A stretch of DNA of 64,000 nucleotides from the NCBI GenBank assembly GCA_015057625.1, contig SVDZ01000009.1, forward strand, positions 62,001 to 126,000, read 5' to 3'. Both the position numbers and the translations under genes were made by a program. Shown here in pieces: positions 17,337 through 25,297 of the stretch. The notes beneath the pieces were generated by a model. The model was not told where the DNA came from. It saw nothing but the letters and a program-made list of their open reading frames with translations, and did no database searches. The stretch comes from Lachnospiraceae bacterium. Lineage in GTDB: Bacteria; Bacillota; Clostridia; Lachnospirales; Lachnospiraceae. Numbering within the stretch: the first letter of the stretch is position 1; each line of letters opens with the position of its first letter.

Positions 17337-17811
17337 TGTAGTCCTCCATAAACACCGATTTCCCCACTGTAAAGTAATCTTCGTTAACAACTTCAAATGG
17401 TTCACGCCTAAAATTGAAGCAGTTCACTTTCTCAATAGCAGATAACATATTGTGCAATCGTTTTCTTGTCAGAGTAAATGATACCATATTCATTGCTTCT
17501 TCCCTAGCCACCCACTTAACTTTAATACTTTCATCACTCGTGGTCAAAGTTCCTCCACGATATTTACAAATAAAATCAATGTTCACAATATCTTTTTCTA
17601 TATTTTTACATATTCCAATAAAACCTATAATATCGACTTCAACACCGGTTTCTTCTTTTATTTCTCTCCTCAGTGCATCTTGAATTGTTTCACCGGGCTC
17701 CACCATTCCCCCTGGATATTCCCATCCTCGTCTAGGACTTTCCAATAATAGAATCTCATTGTTGTCATTACATACCAATCCAGCTACAGAAACAAAATGT
17801 GTATATTCCAT
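17323..17811 (-). CDS. NUDIX hydrolase 2
   Basis: 162 residues with an intact Nudix box: GGMVEPGETIQDALRREIKE then ETGV. The N-terminus FVSVAGLVCNDNNEILLLES and RRGWEYPGG resemble MutT/ADP-ribose-type enzymes. A tail of about 35 residues (CFNFRREPFEVVNEDYFTVG) follows the core. It is first in the four-gene cargo block, and its 3' end carries the ribosome site of the deaminase gene. GAGGAGG lies just before its ATG. Two different NUDIX enzymes beside a nucleoside deaminase suggest a nucleotide-clearing or drug-modifying function; the exact substrate is unknown. Confidence 0.88.
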   Translation of the reverse strand: MEYTHFVSVAGLVCNDNNEILLLESPRRGWEYPGGMVEPGETIQDALRREIKEETGVEVDIIGFIGICKNIEKDIVNIDFICKYRGGTLTTSDESIKVKWVAREEAMNMVSFTLTRKRLHNMLSAIEKVNCFNFRREPFEVVNEDYFTVGKSVFMEDYNAKI

Positions 17812-17970
17812 CGATTCCTCCTCATATTTCGATTAGTTATCTTTTATCTCACAAATATTATCTTTATTGACCTTCTTCCACTCTTCCCCTTAACATAGAT
17901 CATCAGTTTCCCGTTCTCATCATACTAATTTTTATTTTACCATACTTCCTATACCTGCGCATTAAGAAAA

Positions 17971-18002
17971 TGCCCTTATCCACGTAGTTAAGGGCATTTC
18001 AG
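17971..18002 (-). terminator. Terminator after relaxase gene
   Basis: AAATGCCCTT and AAGGGCATTT form a 10-bp stem immediately after the relaxase stop, followed on the minus strand by TTCTTA. It separates relaxase and cargo transcripts. Confidence 0.7.
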
Positions 18003-19424
18003 TTATCTGCTTCTAACATATTTCTTTTCTCTTTCCTGAGCTTCAACTTTGTCTTCTTTGACAGTTTCCATATACGCCTTAACATTTTCCGCAAGAAACA
18101 TCCTTGCTTCCTTCTGACGTTCTAGATTACTTTCATAAGCATCTTTAACTCTTTCCAAATCACGAAATCTTCTAATAACATCATCCACATTATCTTCTCC
18201 GACTTCACAAACAACTTTGTTGATTTTCTTCTCAATTCTGTCGCATTCCTTTTCCAGTGACATGATGTCACCTTGAAGTTGTTTCTTTCCACCAATGAGT
18301 TTATAATCCTTTGAAGATAATCGATTTTCAAGATAGTTAATCTTGCCATAAAGATTATTTCTTTCACTAATCAAATCATTTACAACCACATATACCTTTT
18401 TGTATTGCTTATAAGTCTTTTCATCATGAGTTTTCTTTGGTTCAATGATTGCCTTAAATATCTCGATAAGACCTTTTAGAAACTCAATAGCTTTTTCCAC
18501 TGCATCCAAGAAAACACTTCCGGCAGATTTAATAAAAGAACTATATGGCAGAGCATTGGTATCAATTAAGTTTGTTTTTACATTGCTGAGTCTCTTTGAC
18601 GCCTTAATGATCTTATAATACTTAATCACCTTGATATGTTTTGCAGGAACCTTATAGAATAGTGCCTCATCTACTAAACTGTTCCATTCCTTTCTAGCCT
18701 CATTTGCTTCCGCAATCTCATCAGCTTTAGGATTATTCTTTCCAATCTTCTTGGTTGGAAGATATAAACCATCATTCTTGAATACTTTCAGTTTCTCATC
18801 ATCAGAGAGAAGTAGATTCATTTTCTCTGTATACTTTTCCTTAACTTCTGAAAGAAATGTTCTTGACTTAAACTCAGGTTTCTTTTTAGAAAATCTGTTG
18901 TAATCATAGACTTCGCCTTTTTTGATTATTGAACAGCCTTTTCTGATATTGCCATCTGCATCAAGAATTTCTTTCTTAGTTCTGACGTGCCTTCCGGATT
19001 CATCATAGAACATATTCCTGGTCGCAATTTTCTCAATACCGTCTTTTAACTCTTCTCGCTCCGAAAAGATAAGATGGATATGAAGATTTGTTTTAGTCTT
19101 ATTATGATGAAGTGCTGCAATGCAGTTTACTCCATATTCGTGCTGAAAGAAGTCTGTAAAACTCTTCAGTACCCATTGCTTATTAAGCTCACAGTACGCC
19201 TCCGGCAATGCAATGATTAATTCTCGTCCTTCAATGCATTTACCGAAAGAACCACTTTTCTTAAATTCTAAACGATTACACTTTGCAAGCTCATCCCAAA
19301 ATGCTTCGTCAGTAGTGTTGTATGTTGCGTATAGATTTTCTTGTCTTTTTGGATTTGTAATGTAATCTATACGTCCTTTCAGATTAGGTAATTTACTAAT
19401 CTGAATAAATGAATTTCTTGCCAT
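18003..19424 (-). CDS. mobA: MobA/MobL-type relaxase
   Basis: 473 residues. The N-terminal half has an early ISKLPNLKGRIDYITNP segment with a tyrosine that may be catalytic, and the histidine metal site AALHHNKTKTNLHIHLIF (H106, H107, H115, H117), the hallmark of rolling-circle relaxases. The second half is coiled-coil and basic (about 340-470), as in MobL proteins. It should nick the element's oriT and pilot one strand to a recipient using another element's conjugation machinery. It lies directly downstream of a cluster of nested palindromes (19456-19837) that probably includes oriT. AGGAGG precedes the ATG. I see no accessory mobC gene. Confidence 0.87.
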   Translation of the reverse strand: MARNSFIQISKLPNLKGRIDYITNPKRQENLYATYNTTDEAFWDELAKCNRLEFKKSGSFGKCIEGRELIIALPEAYCELNKQWVLKSFTDFFQHEYGVNCIAALHHNKTKTNLHIHLIFSEREELKDGIEKIATRNMFYDESGRHVRTKKEILDADGNIRKGCSIIKKGEVYDYNRFSKKKPEFKSRTFLSEVKEKYTEKMNLLLSDDEKLKVFKNDGLYLPTKKIGKNNPKADEIAEANEARKEWNSLVDEALFYKVPAKHIKVIKYYKIIKASKRLSNVKTNLIDTNALPYSSFIKSAGSVFLDAVEKAIEFLKGLIEIFKAIIEPKKTHDEKTYKQYKKVYVVVNDLISERNNLYGKINYLENRLSSKDYKLIGGKKQLQGDIMSLEKECDRIEKKINKVVCEVGEDNVDDVIRRFRDLERVKDAYESNLERQKEARMFLAENVKAYMETVKEDKVEAQEREKKYVRSR

Positions 19425-19455
19425 AATTACCTCCTCCTTCGTAATTCATTTATCT

Positions 19456-19837
19456 AACTTGTGGACGTCGCGTCCACAAGTTGGTGACATCATGTCATCT
19501 GTCATGTAGGTATTAGTAGGTAGTGTAGGTATGATATAAAGCTCGATGCAATCGCGAAATGTAAACCCTAAGAGCATAAAATACGTCAGTATTTTGTGCG
19601 ATGGGTGTATTTCGCTCTCAAACGCCGAGGGCTTTGTAGAGCCTGTACTTACCTCCTTAATACCTACCTTCAACTTCTGGAACTCAGTTCCACAAGTTAC
19701 ATTTTTAACTCTTCCTTAACTTCTGGACATCATGTCCACAAGTTGGTTATTGTCATCATGTCATTAAAAAATTCTGTGTGTGTGGACATTCACTTTGGGA
19801 CATTATGTCCCAAAGTTTAGATGACATCATGTCATCT
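19456..19837. repeat. Cluster of related palindromes, candidate oriT
   Basis: Three 27-bp palindromes share the frame AACTT-N-TGGA...TCCA-N-AAGTT: 19456-19482, 19672-19698 and 19718-19744. A fourth, 19792-19816 (ACTTTGGGACAT and ATGTCCCAAAGT), and the palindrome AGATGACATCATGTCATCT (19819-19837, with a core copy at 19485-19497) complete the set. The stretch has no gene and lies directly upstream of the relaxase, where oriT is normally found. Regulatory or replication roles are possible alternatives. Region 19425-19930 holds nothing else that I recognise. Confidence 0.6.
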
Positions 19838-19930
19838 GTTCTAAATTACCACTTGTTTGTAATTAACCGGCAAGTGGCACTTGCCGGTCTTTTAGTTGAT
19901 AAGTGAGAAATCTTAAATCAAAATGATTTA

Positions 19931-20170
19931 CTACCATCTAAAGTCCGGATGGATACCAGATAAATCACAAAATTCCTGTCGATATTTTTCTTTTTCTACA
20001 GGATCCTTGCACATATGCATTTTCGTGCAAACTTCACCCAGTTCCAACTTATTGAGTTTTTCCTGTAAATCTTTAATAATTTCATCTTTTAAATCAAAAT
20101 TGTCCATATAGATATATCTGACAATCTTAATAAATAAATCCATACTTATCTTTACATTCTTATATCTCAT
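19931..20170 (-). CDS. Small hypothetical protein of the element
   Basis: 79 residues from MRYKNVKISMDLFIKIVRYI, selected because GGAAAGGAG precedes that ATG; the ORF continues 13 codons upstream into the iteron region without a ribosome site. The product is helical and charged (DLKDEIIKDLQEKLNKLELG) and ends DLSGIHPDFRW. I do not recognise the family, though similar small proteins accompany replication genes of Firmicutes mobile elements. It sits between the iteron array and the palindrome cluster, so a role in replication or mobilization control is plausible but unproven. Confidence 0.55.
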   Translation of the reverse strand: MRYKNVKISMDLFIKIVRYIYMDNFDLKDEIIKDLQEKLNKLELGEVCTKMHMCKDPVEKEKYRQEFCDLSGIHPDFRW

Positions 20171-20185
20171 AGTTTGCTCCTTTCC

Positions 20186-20400
20186 TGTAAACAGAAACTG
20201 TAAACACAATATAAAAAACTTATTTTTTAGTTTTTTGATAACTGTTTACAGTTTTTCGTTTACAAATTTTCTAAAACTCCCATAAATAAAGGGATTGCTG
20301 CCTATCATCTTGTAAACAGTCCGTTTTATTAGATACTGTTACTGTTTACATTGTTTACAAAAATTCTTGCATCTCAAACTGTTTACAAAAACTGTTTACA
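20186..20400. repeat. Iteron array, candidate replication origin of the element
   Basis: Nine copies of CTGTTTACA or close variants occur on both strands: 20186-20194 and 20199-20207 (reverse), 20242-20250, 20257-20265 (CGTTTACAA), 20311-20319 (reverse), 20342-20350, 20351-20359, 20379-20387 and 20392-20400. They fill the gap just downstream of the VapE-type gene. Iterons next to a replication helicase mark origins in mobile islands such as SaPIs. Confidence 0.75.
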
Positions 20401-20416
20401 ACTTATTGTCATCATG

Positions 20417-21763
20417 TCATAAGTTAAAAGGTAATTCTGCATCATCAGGAATCACCATAAATCCATTTTCATCAACTTTGGTATTTTTTCTCTTCCAACC
20501 ACGCTGTGGACCATATTCCACAAATCTATGAGTTGATACAGGTTCCCATTCATCAGCGAATTCATTTCTCATAATGGAACCAATTTCTCTAGATTCATAA
20601 GTCTTTGGTTCTTCACCCTCATGATTAAAAGCTTTTTGAAAAATCATAGTTGAACATACATATTCTTCTGATGTATCCTCCAAAAACTTACCAATAATAC
20701 CAACCTTTGTATCTTCTGGCATACACATCTTCTGCATCTCTATAAGTTCATTAAGCAACCTTTTATCAAATACCAGACTTGTTTCAACACCTCTATGAAA
20801 CTTATCCATAATCTCTGCCCAGCACTGCTCAATGTACTCTAAAGTTTCTTCCTCATCATCCATAGGATGATGCTCTGCATTGTTCCTATCAACAAACAAA
20901 GGAATAAATCTTCTGTTACCCGATCTGTCAAAAGGAAGAAAATCTGCATTATTTGATGTTCCTACAAAGATACATTGTCTAGGTCTGTCTTCCGGATGTG
21001 TTTCGTATGGGACTTTATAAGTTTCACTCTGACGGCTAAGGAATGATTTGATTTCTTCTACGCTTCTTGCATTGCAAGTTGCAAGCATTTCAGCCATTTC
21101 AATAATCCAATGTCCCTGTATCTTTCTAAATACATTTTCATCATCAAGTTTCCTTATATCATCAGAAAACCACTCATTTTCCATTGCAAGTAATGAAAAG
21201 AAACTGGACTTTCCAACACCCTGACCTCCAACAAGACAAATCATATACTCGAACTTAATGCCAGGATAAAAGACTCTGTGTGCAGCGCCCATCATCATTA
21301 ATCTGGTTGCCTCATAAGTATAATCTGTCTCCGGAGTGCCTAAGTATCTGGGAAAAAGATGTCTAAGACGTTCTTTTCCATCCCACTCCAAGCTCTCTAA
21401 CTTATCAATAATAGGATGGTAATGATTGTTATTTCCTACGATATCTATTGCCCTTTTGATATTCTTATCTCTGATAATTCCATACTTCTTTTCCATTCGA
21501 AGCATAATGTTATTAAAGTCTGTATCTGTAAATGTCTTTGAACGCCTGCGCCAATCCATATCCTTTACGATATCCGTCTTGCAGGACAGTTCATTTCTTT
21601 TAATGGAATCCTTAAGCATAGGATCGTTATTAAGAACGTACATAGCATTCTCTATCGTTTGCCTAACCTTTCCATCGTCATTCTTTACGAGACCGTTTCT
21701 TACAGCCTCTATTGCCTTCGTGTCATCTGCTACGGAGGCTACATTTTTTGTTTCATTATTCAT
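20417..21763 (-). CDS. VapE-type P-loop ATPase, replication protein of the element
   Basis: 448 residues of the virulence-associated protein E family. The Walker A motif is VGGQGVGKSSFFSLL (about residue 190). WIIEMAEMLA provides the Walker B-like acid, and later motifs IFVGTSNNADFLPFDRSGNR and RRFIPLFVD fit the superfamily 3-like helicase core of VapE proteins. The N-terminal 130 residues include NIMLRMEKKYGIIRD. Such proteins act as replicative helicases of phage satellites and integrative elements. Adjacent iterons (20186-20400) support this. AAGGAGGGG lies upstream of the start. Primase motifs are not obvious, so the host primase may be used. Confidence 0.85.
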   Translation of the reverse strand: MNNETKNVASVADDTKAIEAVRNGLVKNDDGKVRQTIENAMYVLNNDPMLKDSIKRNELSCKTDIVKDMDWRRRSKTFTDTDFNNIMLRMEKKYGIIRDKNIKRAIDIVGNNNHYHPIIDKLESLEWDGKERLRHLFPRYLGTPETDYTYEATRLMMMGAAHRVFYPGIKFEYMICLVGGQGVGKSSFFSLLAMENEWFSDDIRKLDDENVFRKIQGHWIIEMAEMLATCNARSVEEIKSFLSRQSETYKVPYETHPEDRPRQCIFVGTSNNADFLPFDRSGNRRFIPLFVDRNNAEHHPMDDEEETLEYIEQCWAEIMDKFHRGVETSLVFDKRLLNELIEMQKMCMPEDTKVGIIGKFLEDTSEEYVCSTMIFQKAFNHEGEEPKTYESREIGSIMRNEFADEWEPVSTHRFVEYGPQRGWKRKNTKVDENGFMVIPDDAELPFNL

Positions 21764-21860
21764 GGGTCCACCCCTCCTTAAATTTGTTATTGTTTAAAGA
21801 AGGAACCCTTGCTATAATTTAAGTGTGTGATAAATATGGCAAGGATACCTTCCTTGTTGC

Positions 21861-21893
21861 TTAAGTCTTAAGTTCGCAGCTTAAGACTTTTTT
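21861..21893 (+). terminator. Strong hairpin with T-run, between integrase and replication genes
   Basis: CTTAAGTCTTAAG and CTTAAGACTT form a stem followed by TTTTTT on the plus strand. No plus-strand gene precedes it. It might end an antisense or small RNA starting inside 21764-21860, or slow minus-strand readthrough. Confidence 0.5.
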
Positions 21894-21951
21894 CTTTATT
21901 CAATTGTTCAAAATAATTAATCATCGTATTGATATCCCTTTACTAAAAACA

Positions 21952-23001
21952 TTAATTGTTGTTGTCTAACATATCTGCCACACTTCTGGCTTTGTTTGGA
22001 TATAAATGCCCGTACGTATTTAATGTTATTCCTATATCCTTATGTCCAACTCTCTCTTTAATTAATAAAGGTTCAATTCCCTGATTAATAAGGTATGCTA
22101 TATGACTGTGACGCAAATCGTGTACTCTAATTGAACGCACACCGGTTTTTGCAACTTCTCTCTGCATTTTATGCTGAACTGCTTCGCGCACAACCGGAAA
22201 CAATCTTGCATGCTCCGGTAATCCATAAAGACTGTCCGTATATGCTTTGATTTCTTCTTTCAGAAACTTTGGGATTTCAACAGTTCTAATAGACTGCTCC
22301 GTCTTAGGACTGGTAACAATATCTTTACCGCCCTCTCTGTGATAAGTCTTATCTATATTAATTCTGTCGTTGTAGAAATCAATATCCGCTTTTGTTAATG
22401 CTAAAAGTTCACCGATTCTCATACCTGTCCAAAACAGAATTTCAAATATAACAAAATACTTATCGTCTCTATCAATAGAAGCAATAAAAGTTTTGTACTC
22501 ATCTACAGTCCAGAAAGTCAAGCTGCGCTTACTGTCTTTTCCCATTCTTCTTACTTTCTTACATGGATTATTCCCTAAGTCATATACCTTTGAAGCATGC
22601 GTAAATAATGCAGTCAACTGGTTTTGAATCATCCTCATATAAGATTCCGATAAACCTTTAGAATATATTTCATTCTGCCATGCAATAATCTGCGCCGGTG
22701 TTATATCAGACATCCTTGTATCTCCAAAATAAGGAATAATGTAATTGTTAATCATATACCTTTTGTTTCTCTTTGAACGATCCTTCAATTCATTTTCCTT
22801 ATCCTGAAAATAGGTTTCCACAAACACCTTAAGCTTCATATCAACACTGCCTGACTGTTTTAAGTTGCGCTCTACTTCATACTGCTTCGCCTCACGTTTA
22901 GTAGCAAAACCACGCTTTTTAACCTGTTTACGATTTCCATAGACATCTATCTCGTACCACTGTGCTGTCCACTTCCCTGTTGCGCTTTCCTTAAATGCCA
23001 T
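21952..23001 (-). CDS. int: Tyrosine recombinase integrase
   Basis: 349 residues from MAFKESATGKWTAQWYEIDV, with AAGGAGG 9 bases upstream; the ORF could extend 7 codons. The N-terminus (to about 55) is an AP2-like arm-binding domain, then a SAM-like core-binding domain (about 60-150) and the catalytic domain with R in WTGMRIGELLAL, HDLRHSHIAYL (H-x-x-R) and the nucleophile in NTYGHLYP. This is the Tn916/phage-type Int layout. It should carry out integration at the 3' end of tuf, judged from the 52-bp duplication at both ends. The excisionase gene ends 5 bases upstream of this start. The paired TTGACGACACTT repeats are the likely arm sites. Confidence 0.92.
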   Translation of the reverse strand: MAFKESATGKWTAQWYEIDVYGNRKQVKKRGFATKREAKQYEVERNLKQSGSVDMKLKVFVETYFQDKENELKDRSKRNKRYMINNYIIPYFGDTRMSDITPAQIIAWQNEIYSKGLSESYMRMIQNQLTALFTHASKVYDLGNNPCKKVRRMGKDSKRSLTFWTVDEYKTFIASIDRDDKYFVIFEILFWTGMRIGELLALTKADIDFYNDRINIDKTYHREGGKDIVTSPKTEQSIRTVEIPKFLKEEIKAYTDSLYGLPEHARLFPVVREAVQHKMQREVAKTGVRSIRVHDLRHSHIAYLINQGIEPLLIKERVGHKDIGITLNTYGHLYPNKARSVADMLDNNN

Positions 23002-23005
23002 AGTC

Positions 23006-23206
23006 TTAGTCCTCCTTAGCATTAATTTTTAATCCGTAAAATTTTTCTTCCAAAAACTTAATTGGAACTTTTCCCTGCTCAACAGAATATCCCTTAGCTT
23101 TAAGCTCTTTGTTTAATTCTCTAATTACTTTATAAGAATGAGCAATTGAACAATCTAAAACTTTGCAAAGGTCTTCTGCTGAATATAAATACTGTTCATA
23201 TTTCAT
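23006..23206 (-). CDS. xis: Excisionase-like small DNA-binding protein
   Basis: 66 residues: YLYSAEDLCKVLDCSIAHSY then KVIRELNKELKAKGYSVEQG and VPIKFLEEKFYG. It is the MerR/Xis-like winged helix found in excisionases of Firmicutes elements. It would bind and bend the element's ends to direct Int towards excision. The gene sits immediately before int, with AAAGGAGGTG before its ATG, and shares the divergent control region with the XRE repressor, so excision genes are likely repressed together. Confidence 0.8.
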   Translation of the reverse strand: MKYEQYLYSAEDLCKVLDCSIAHSYKVIRELNKELKAKGYSVEQGKVPIKFLEEKFYGLKINAKED

Positions 23207-23225
23207 ATTTCTTCACCTCCTTTGT

Positions 23226-23324
23226 GTACTATTTTCGTACGGGCATATTTGCATTATAATGTACGATTTTCGTATTGTCAATATTTTTCGTAAATCATTT
23301 TATTTCTTATGTACTTTTTTCGTA
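23226..23324. promoter_or_regulatory. Operator repeats between xis-int and the XRE repressor
   Basis: Three direct copies of GTACNNTTTTCGTA occur at 23226-23239, 23261-23274 and 23311-23324, with a partial copy (ATATTTTTCGTA) at 23281-23292. They span the 160-bp divergent gap. They probably bind the XRE protein and control both directions. Confidence 0.7.
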
Positions 23325-23369
23325 AATTATGATATATTATATTCATACTTAACGAAAGGAAGTTTAAAT

Positions 23370-23861
23370 ATGGGTGACGGAAAAAAATTAAAAGAAATCC
23401 TTGATAAACAGGGTATGAGTGTTCGAAAATTAGCAAAAGAGACAAGCATCAGTCCAACAACACTATATTCTATTATTCAAAAAGATACCGGAATACGTTA
23501 TGACTTTGCATTGCGTATATCTAATGTATTGAATATTGATGTTGACGACATCTGCTCCGATGCTGGTTTAAAAAAAGAAGATTGGGATAATGAAAATAAA
23601 ATTATTCTTCCTGAATTGCCACAAGGTCTTAATTCTGTACTTGATGGAAACAGAATTAAACGATATCTTAAGTTCACGTTGTATCCATTAATGGAAATGT
23701 TTGGTAAAAATAATATGCCTTTAGTTGATGCTCATTTAACAAATTACTATCAACTAACTGATGAAGCTCGTGCAGAAGTTGACCAATTCATCAACGCGCA
23801 GCTAAAAATCAATCGTGATCCAGAACGTGCTAAACAAGTAAAATCAATTAAAGGATGGTAA
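23370..23861 (+). CDS. XRE-family repressor of the element
   Basis: 163 residues from MGDGKKLKEILDKQGMSVRK, chosen for AAAGGAAG upstream; the ORF continues to 23163 but that part overlaps operators. Residues 5-65 are a Cro/C1-type helix-turn-helix (LAKETSISPTTLYSIIQKDT, then YDFALRISNVLNIDVDDIC). The C-terminal half (LKFTLYPLMEMFGKNNMPLV, LTDEARAEVDQFINAQLKI) would carry oligomerization. It most likely represses xis-int through the GTACNNTTTTCGTA repeats and itself. Its last 70 codons are duplicated at 12965-13185. It is the only plus-strand gene of the element and ends in a strong terminator. Confidence 0.87.
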   Translation: MGDGKKLKEILDKQGMSVRKLAKETSISPTTLYSIIQKDTGIRYDFALRISNVLNIDVDDICSDAGLKKEDWDNENKIILPELPQGLNSVLDGNRIKRYLKFTLYPLMEMFGKNNMPLVDAHLTNYYQLTDEARAEVDQFINAQLKINRDPERAKQVKSIKGW

Positions 23862-23864
23862 GAT

Positions 23865-23899
23865 AAAAGCTCCGAGATTTTAATAGTCTCGGAGCTTTT
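23865..23899 (+). terminator. Terminator of XRE repressor gene
   Basis: AAAAGCTCCGAGA (23865-23877) pairs with TCTCGGAGCTTTT (23887-23899). Its A-run and T-run allow use in both directions. Confidence 0.85.
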
Positions 23900-23928
23900 A
23901 TGTTCGTAAAATCTTATATCATCCAAAA

Positions 23929-23952
23929 TTGACGACACTTTTGACGACACTT
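23929..23952. repeat. Paired arm-type repeats, right end of element
   Basis: TTGACGACACTT at 23929-23940 and 23941-23952, exact tandem copies, about 90 bp from the tuf end. Confidence 0.65.
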
Positions 23953-23984
23953 CATCTTTTTTTACCTTCAAAAAACGTAAAAAA

Positions 23985-24012
23985 GGCACTCCCGAAAAAC
24001 TCCGGGAATGCC
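23985..24012 (-). terminator. Terminator of tuf, supplied by the element
   Basis: On the minus strand GGCATTCCCG (24012-24003) pairs with CGGGAGTGCC (23994-23985) and is followed by TTTTTT. It lies on the element side of the attachment site. Confidence 0.85.
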
Positions 24013-24036
24013 CATAAATACTAGGTTTAACCTTAA

Positions 24037-25224
24037 TTATTCAATAATTGTAGCAACCTTACCAGAACCTACTGTTCTACCACCTTCACGGATAGCGAAT
24101 CCAAGACCCTGCTCCATAGCGATTGGGTGGATAAGTTCTACTGTCATTTCTACGTTATCACCAGGCATACACATTTCTACACCTGCTGGTAAGTTACAAA
24201 CACCAGTTACGTCAGTTGTTCTGAAGTAGAACTGTGGTCTGTAGTTGTTGAAGAATGGAGTATGACGTCCACCTTCGTCTTTTGTTAATACGTAAACCTG
24301 TGCAGTAAATTTCTTATGGCATGTTACTGAACCTGGTTTAGCAAGAACCTGACCTCTTTCGATCTGGTCTCTGTTGATACCTCTAAGAAGAGCACCGATG
24401 TTATCACCAGCCTGAGCTTCATCAAGAAGCTTTCTGAACATTTCGATACCTGTGATAACTGTCTTCTGAACTTCTTCCTTAACACCAACGATTTCAACTT
24501 CGTCTGAAAGGTGAAGAACACCTCTCTCTACTCTACCTGTAGCAACTGTACCACGACCTGTGATTGTGAATACGTCTTCTACTGGCATAAGGAATGGCTT
24601 ATCTGTATCTCTTTCTGGATCTGGGAAGTACTCATCTACTGTAGACATGAGTTCCATGATCTTATCTCCCCACTCAGAAGCTGGATCTTCAAGAGCCTTA
24701 AGAGCTGAACCCTTAACGATTGGAGAATCATCGAAACCATACTCAGCAAGGATTTCCTGAACGTCCATCTCTACTAATTCGATTAATTCATCATCATCAA
24801 CCATATCGCACTTGTTTAAGAAAACAACGATTTTAGGTACACCTACCTGACGTGAAAGTAAGATGTGCTCTTTTGTCTGAGCCATAACACCGTCAGTAGC
24901 TGCAACTACGAGGATAGCACCGTCCATCTGAGCTGCACCAGTGATCATGTTCTTAACGTAGTCAGCATGTCCTGGACAGTCAACGTGTGCGTAATGTCTC
25001 TTATCTGTCTCGTACTCAACGTGAGCTGTAGAGATTGTGATACCTCTTTCTCTTTCTTCTGGAGCCTTATCGATGTTCTCGAAATCTGTAGCTGTGTTTC
25101 CTGCTACTCTCTCAGAAAGAACTTTTGTGATAGCAGCTGTTAATGTTGTTTTACCGTGGTCAACGTGACCGATTGTACCAATATTACAATGTGGTTTGGT
25201 TCTGTCAAACTTTTCTTTAGCCAT
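24037..25224 (-). CDS. tuf: Elongation factor Tu
   Basis: 395 residues, full length. The GTPase domain shows GHVDHGKTT, the switch segment [17 protein letters not shown] and SALKAL. Domain II starts near [20 protein letters not shown] and domain III near [12 protein letters not shown], ending [16 protein letters not shown]-Tu brings aminoacyl-tRNA to the ribosome. It is last in the rpsL-rpsG-fusA-tuf order, but also has its own promoter. The final 17 codons and stop are the attachment site of the 10.5 kb element, whose incoming copy keeps the protein unchanged. GGAGG lies 10 bases before the ATG. Confidence 0.98.
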   Translation of the reverse strand: MAKEKFDRTKPHCNIGTIGHVDHGKTTLTAAITKVLSERVAGNTATDFENIDKAPEERERGITISTAHVEYETDKRHYAHVDCPGHADYVKNMITGAAQMDGAILVVAATDGVMAQTKEHILLSRQVGVPKIVVFLNKCDMVDDDELIELVEMDVQEILAEYGFDDSPIVKGSALKALEDPASEWGDKIMELMSTVDEYFPDPERDTDKPFLMPVEDVFTITGRGTVATGRVERGVLHLSDEVEIVGVKEEVQKTVITGIEMFRKLLDEAQAGDNIGALLRGINRDQIERGQVLAKPGSVTCHKKFTAQVYVLTKDEGGRHTPFFNNYRPQFYFRTTDVTGVCNLPAGVEMCMPGDNVEMTVELIHPIAMEQGLGFAIREGGRTVGSGKVATIIE

Positions 25225-25297
25225 TTTTGTAATCCTCCTAAACTAAATAAATTCTTAATCTATACACCCATCCGGGTGTTTTCATAGGCTAATTCCC

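Larger units (their letters stand above)
13511..24092. mobile_element. Integrative mobilizable element inserted in the 3' end of tuf
   Basis: The two 52-bp identical tuf ends (13511-13562 and 24041-24092) bound a unit of 10,530 bp. It holds a tyrosine integrase and excisionase next to the tuf side, a divergent XRE repressor, a VapE-type replication protein with iterons, a MobA/MobL relaxase, and a cargo block. There are no conjugation channel genes, so transfer would need a helper, as in mobilizable elements. The copy carried in restores the tuf reading frame and supplies its terminator, so insertion leaves EF-Tu intact. Paired TTGACGACACTT repeats lie about 100 bp inside each end. An incomplete relic of a related element adjoins at 12965-13506. 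Confidence 0.85.

Noticed and set aside
17337..17405. N-terminal extension of the deaminase
   Set aside because: It lies inside the upstream NUDIX gene, and a good ribosome site supports the ATG at 17336.
15512..17811. Cargo block as ordinary chromosomal pyrimidine salvage genes
   Set aside because: The block lies within the duplicated tuf ends and between relaxase and the left arm repeats, so it belongs to the mobile element.
23163..23369. N-terminal extension of the XRE repressor
   Set aside because: It runs across the operator repeats and the xis start; the helix-turn-helix begins just after the ATG at 23370 with its own ribosome site.
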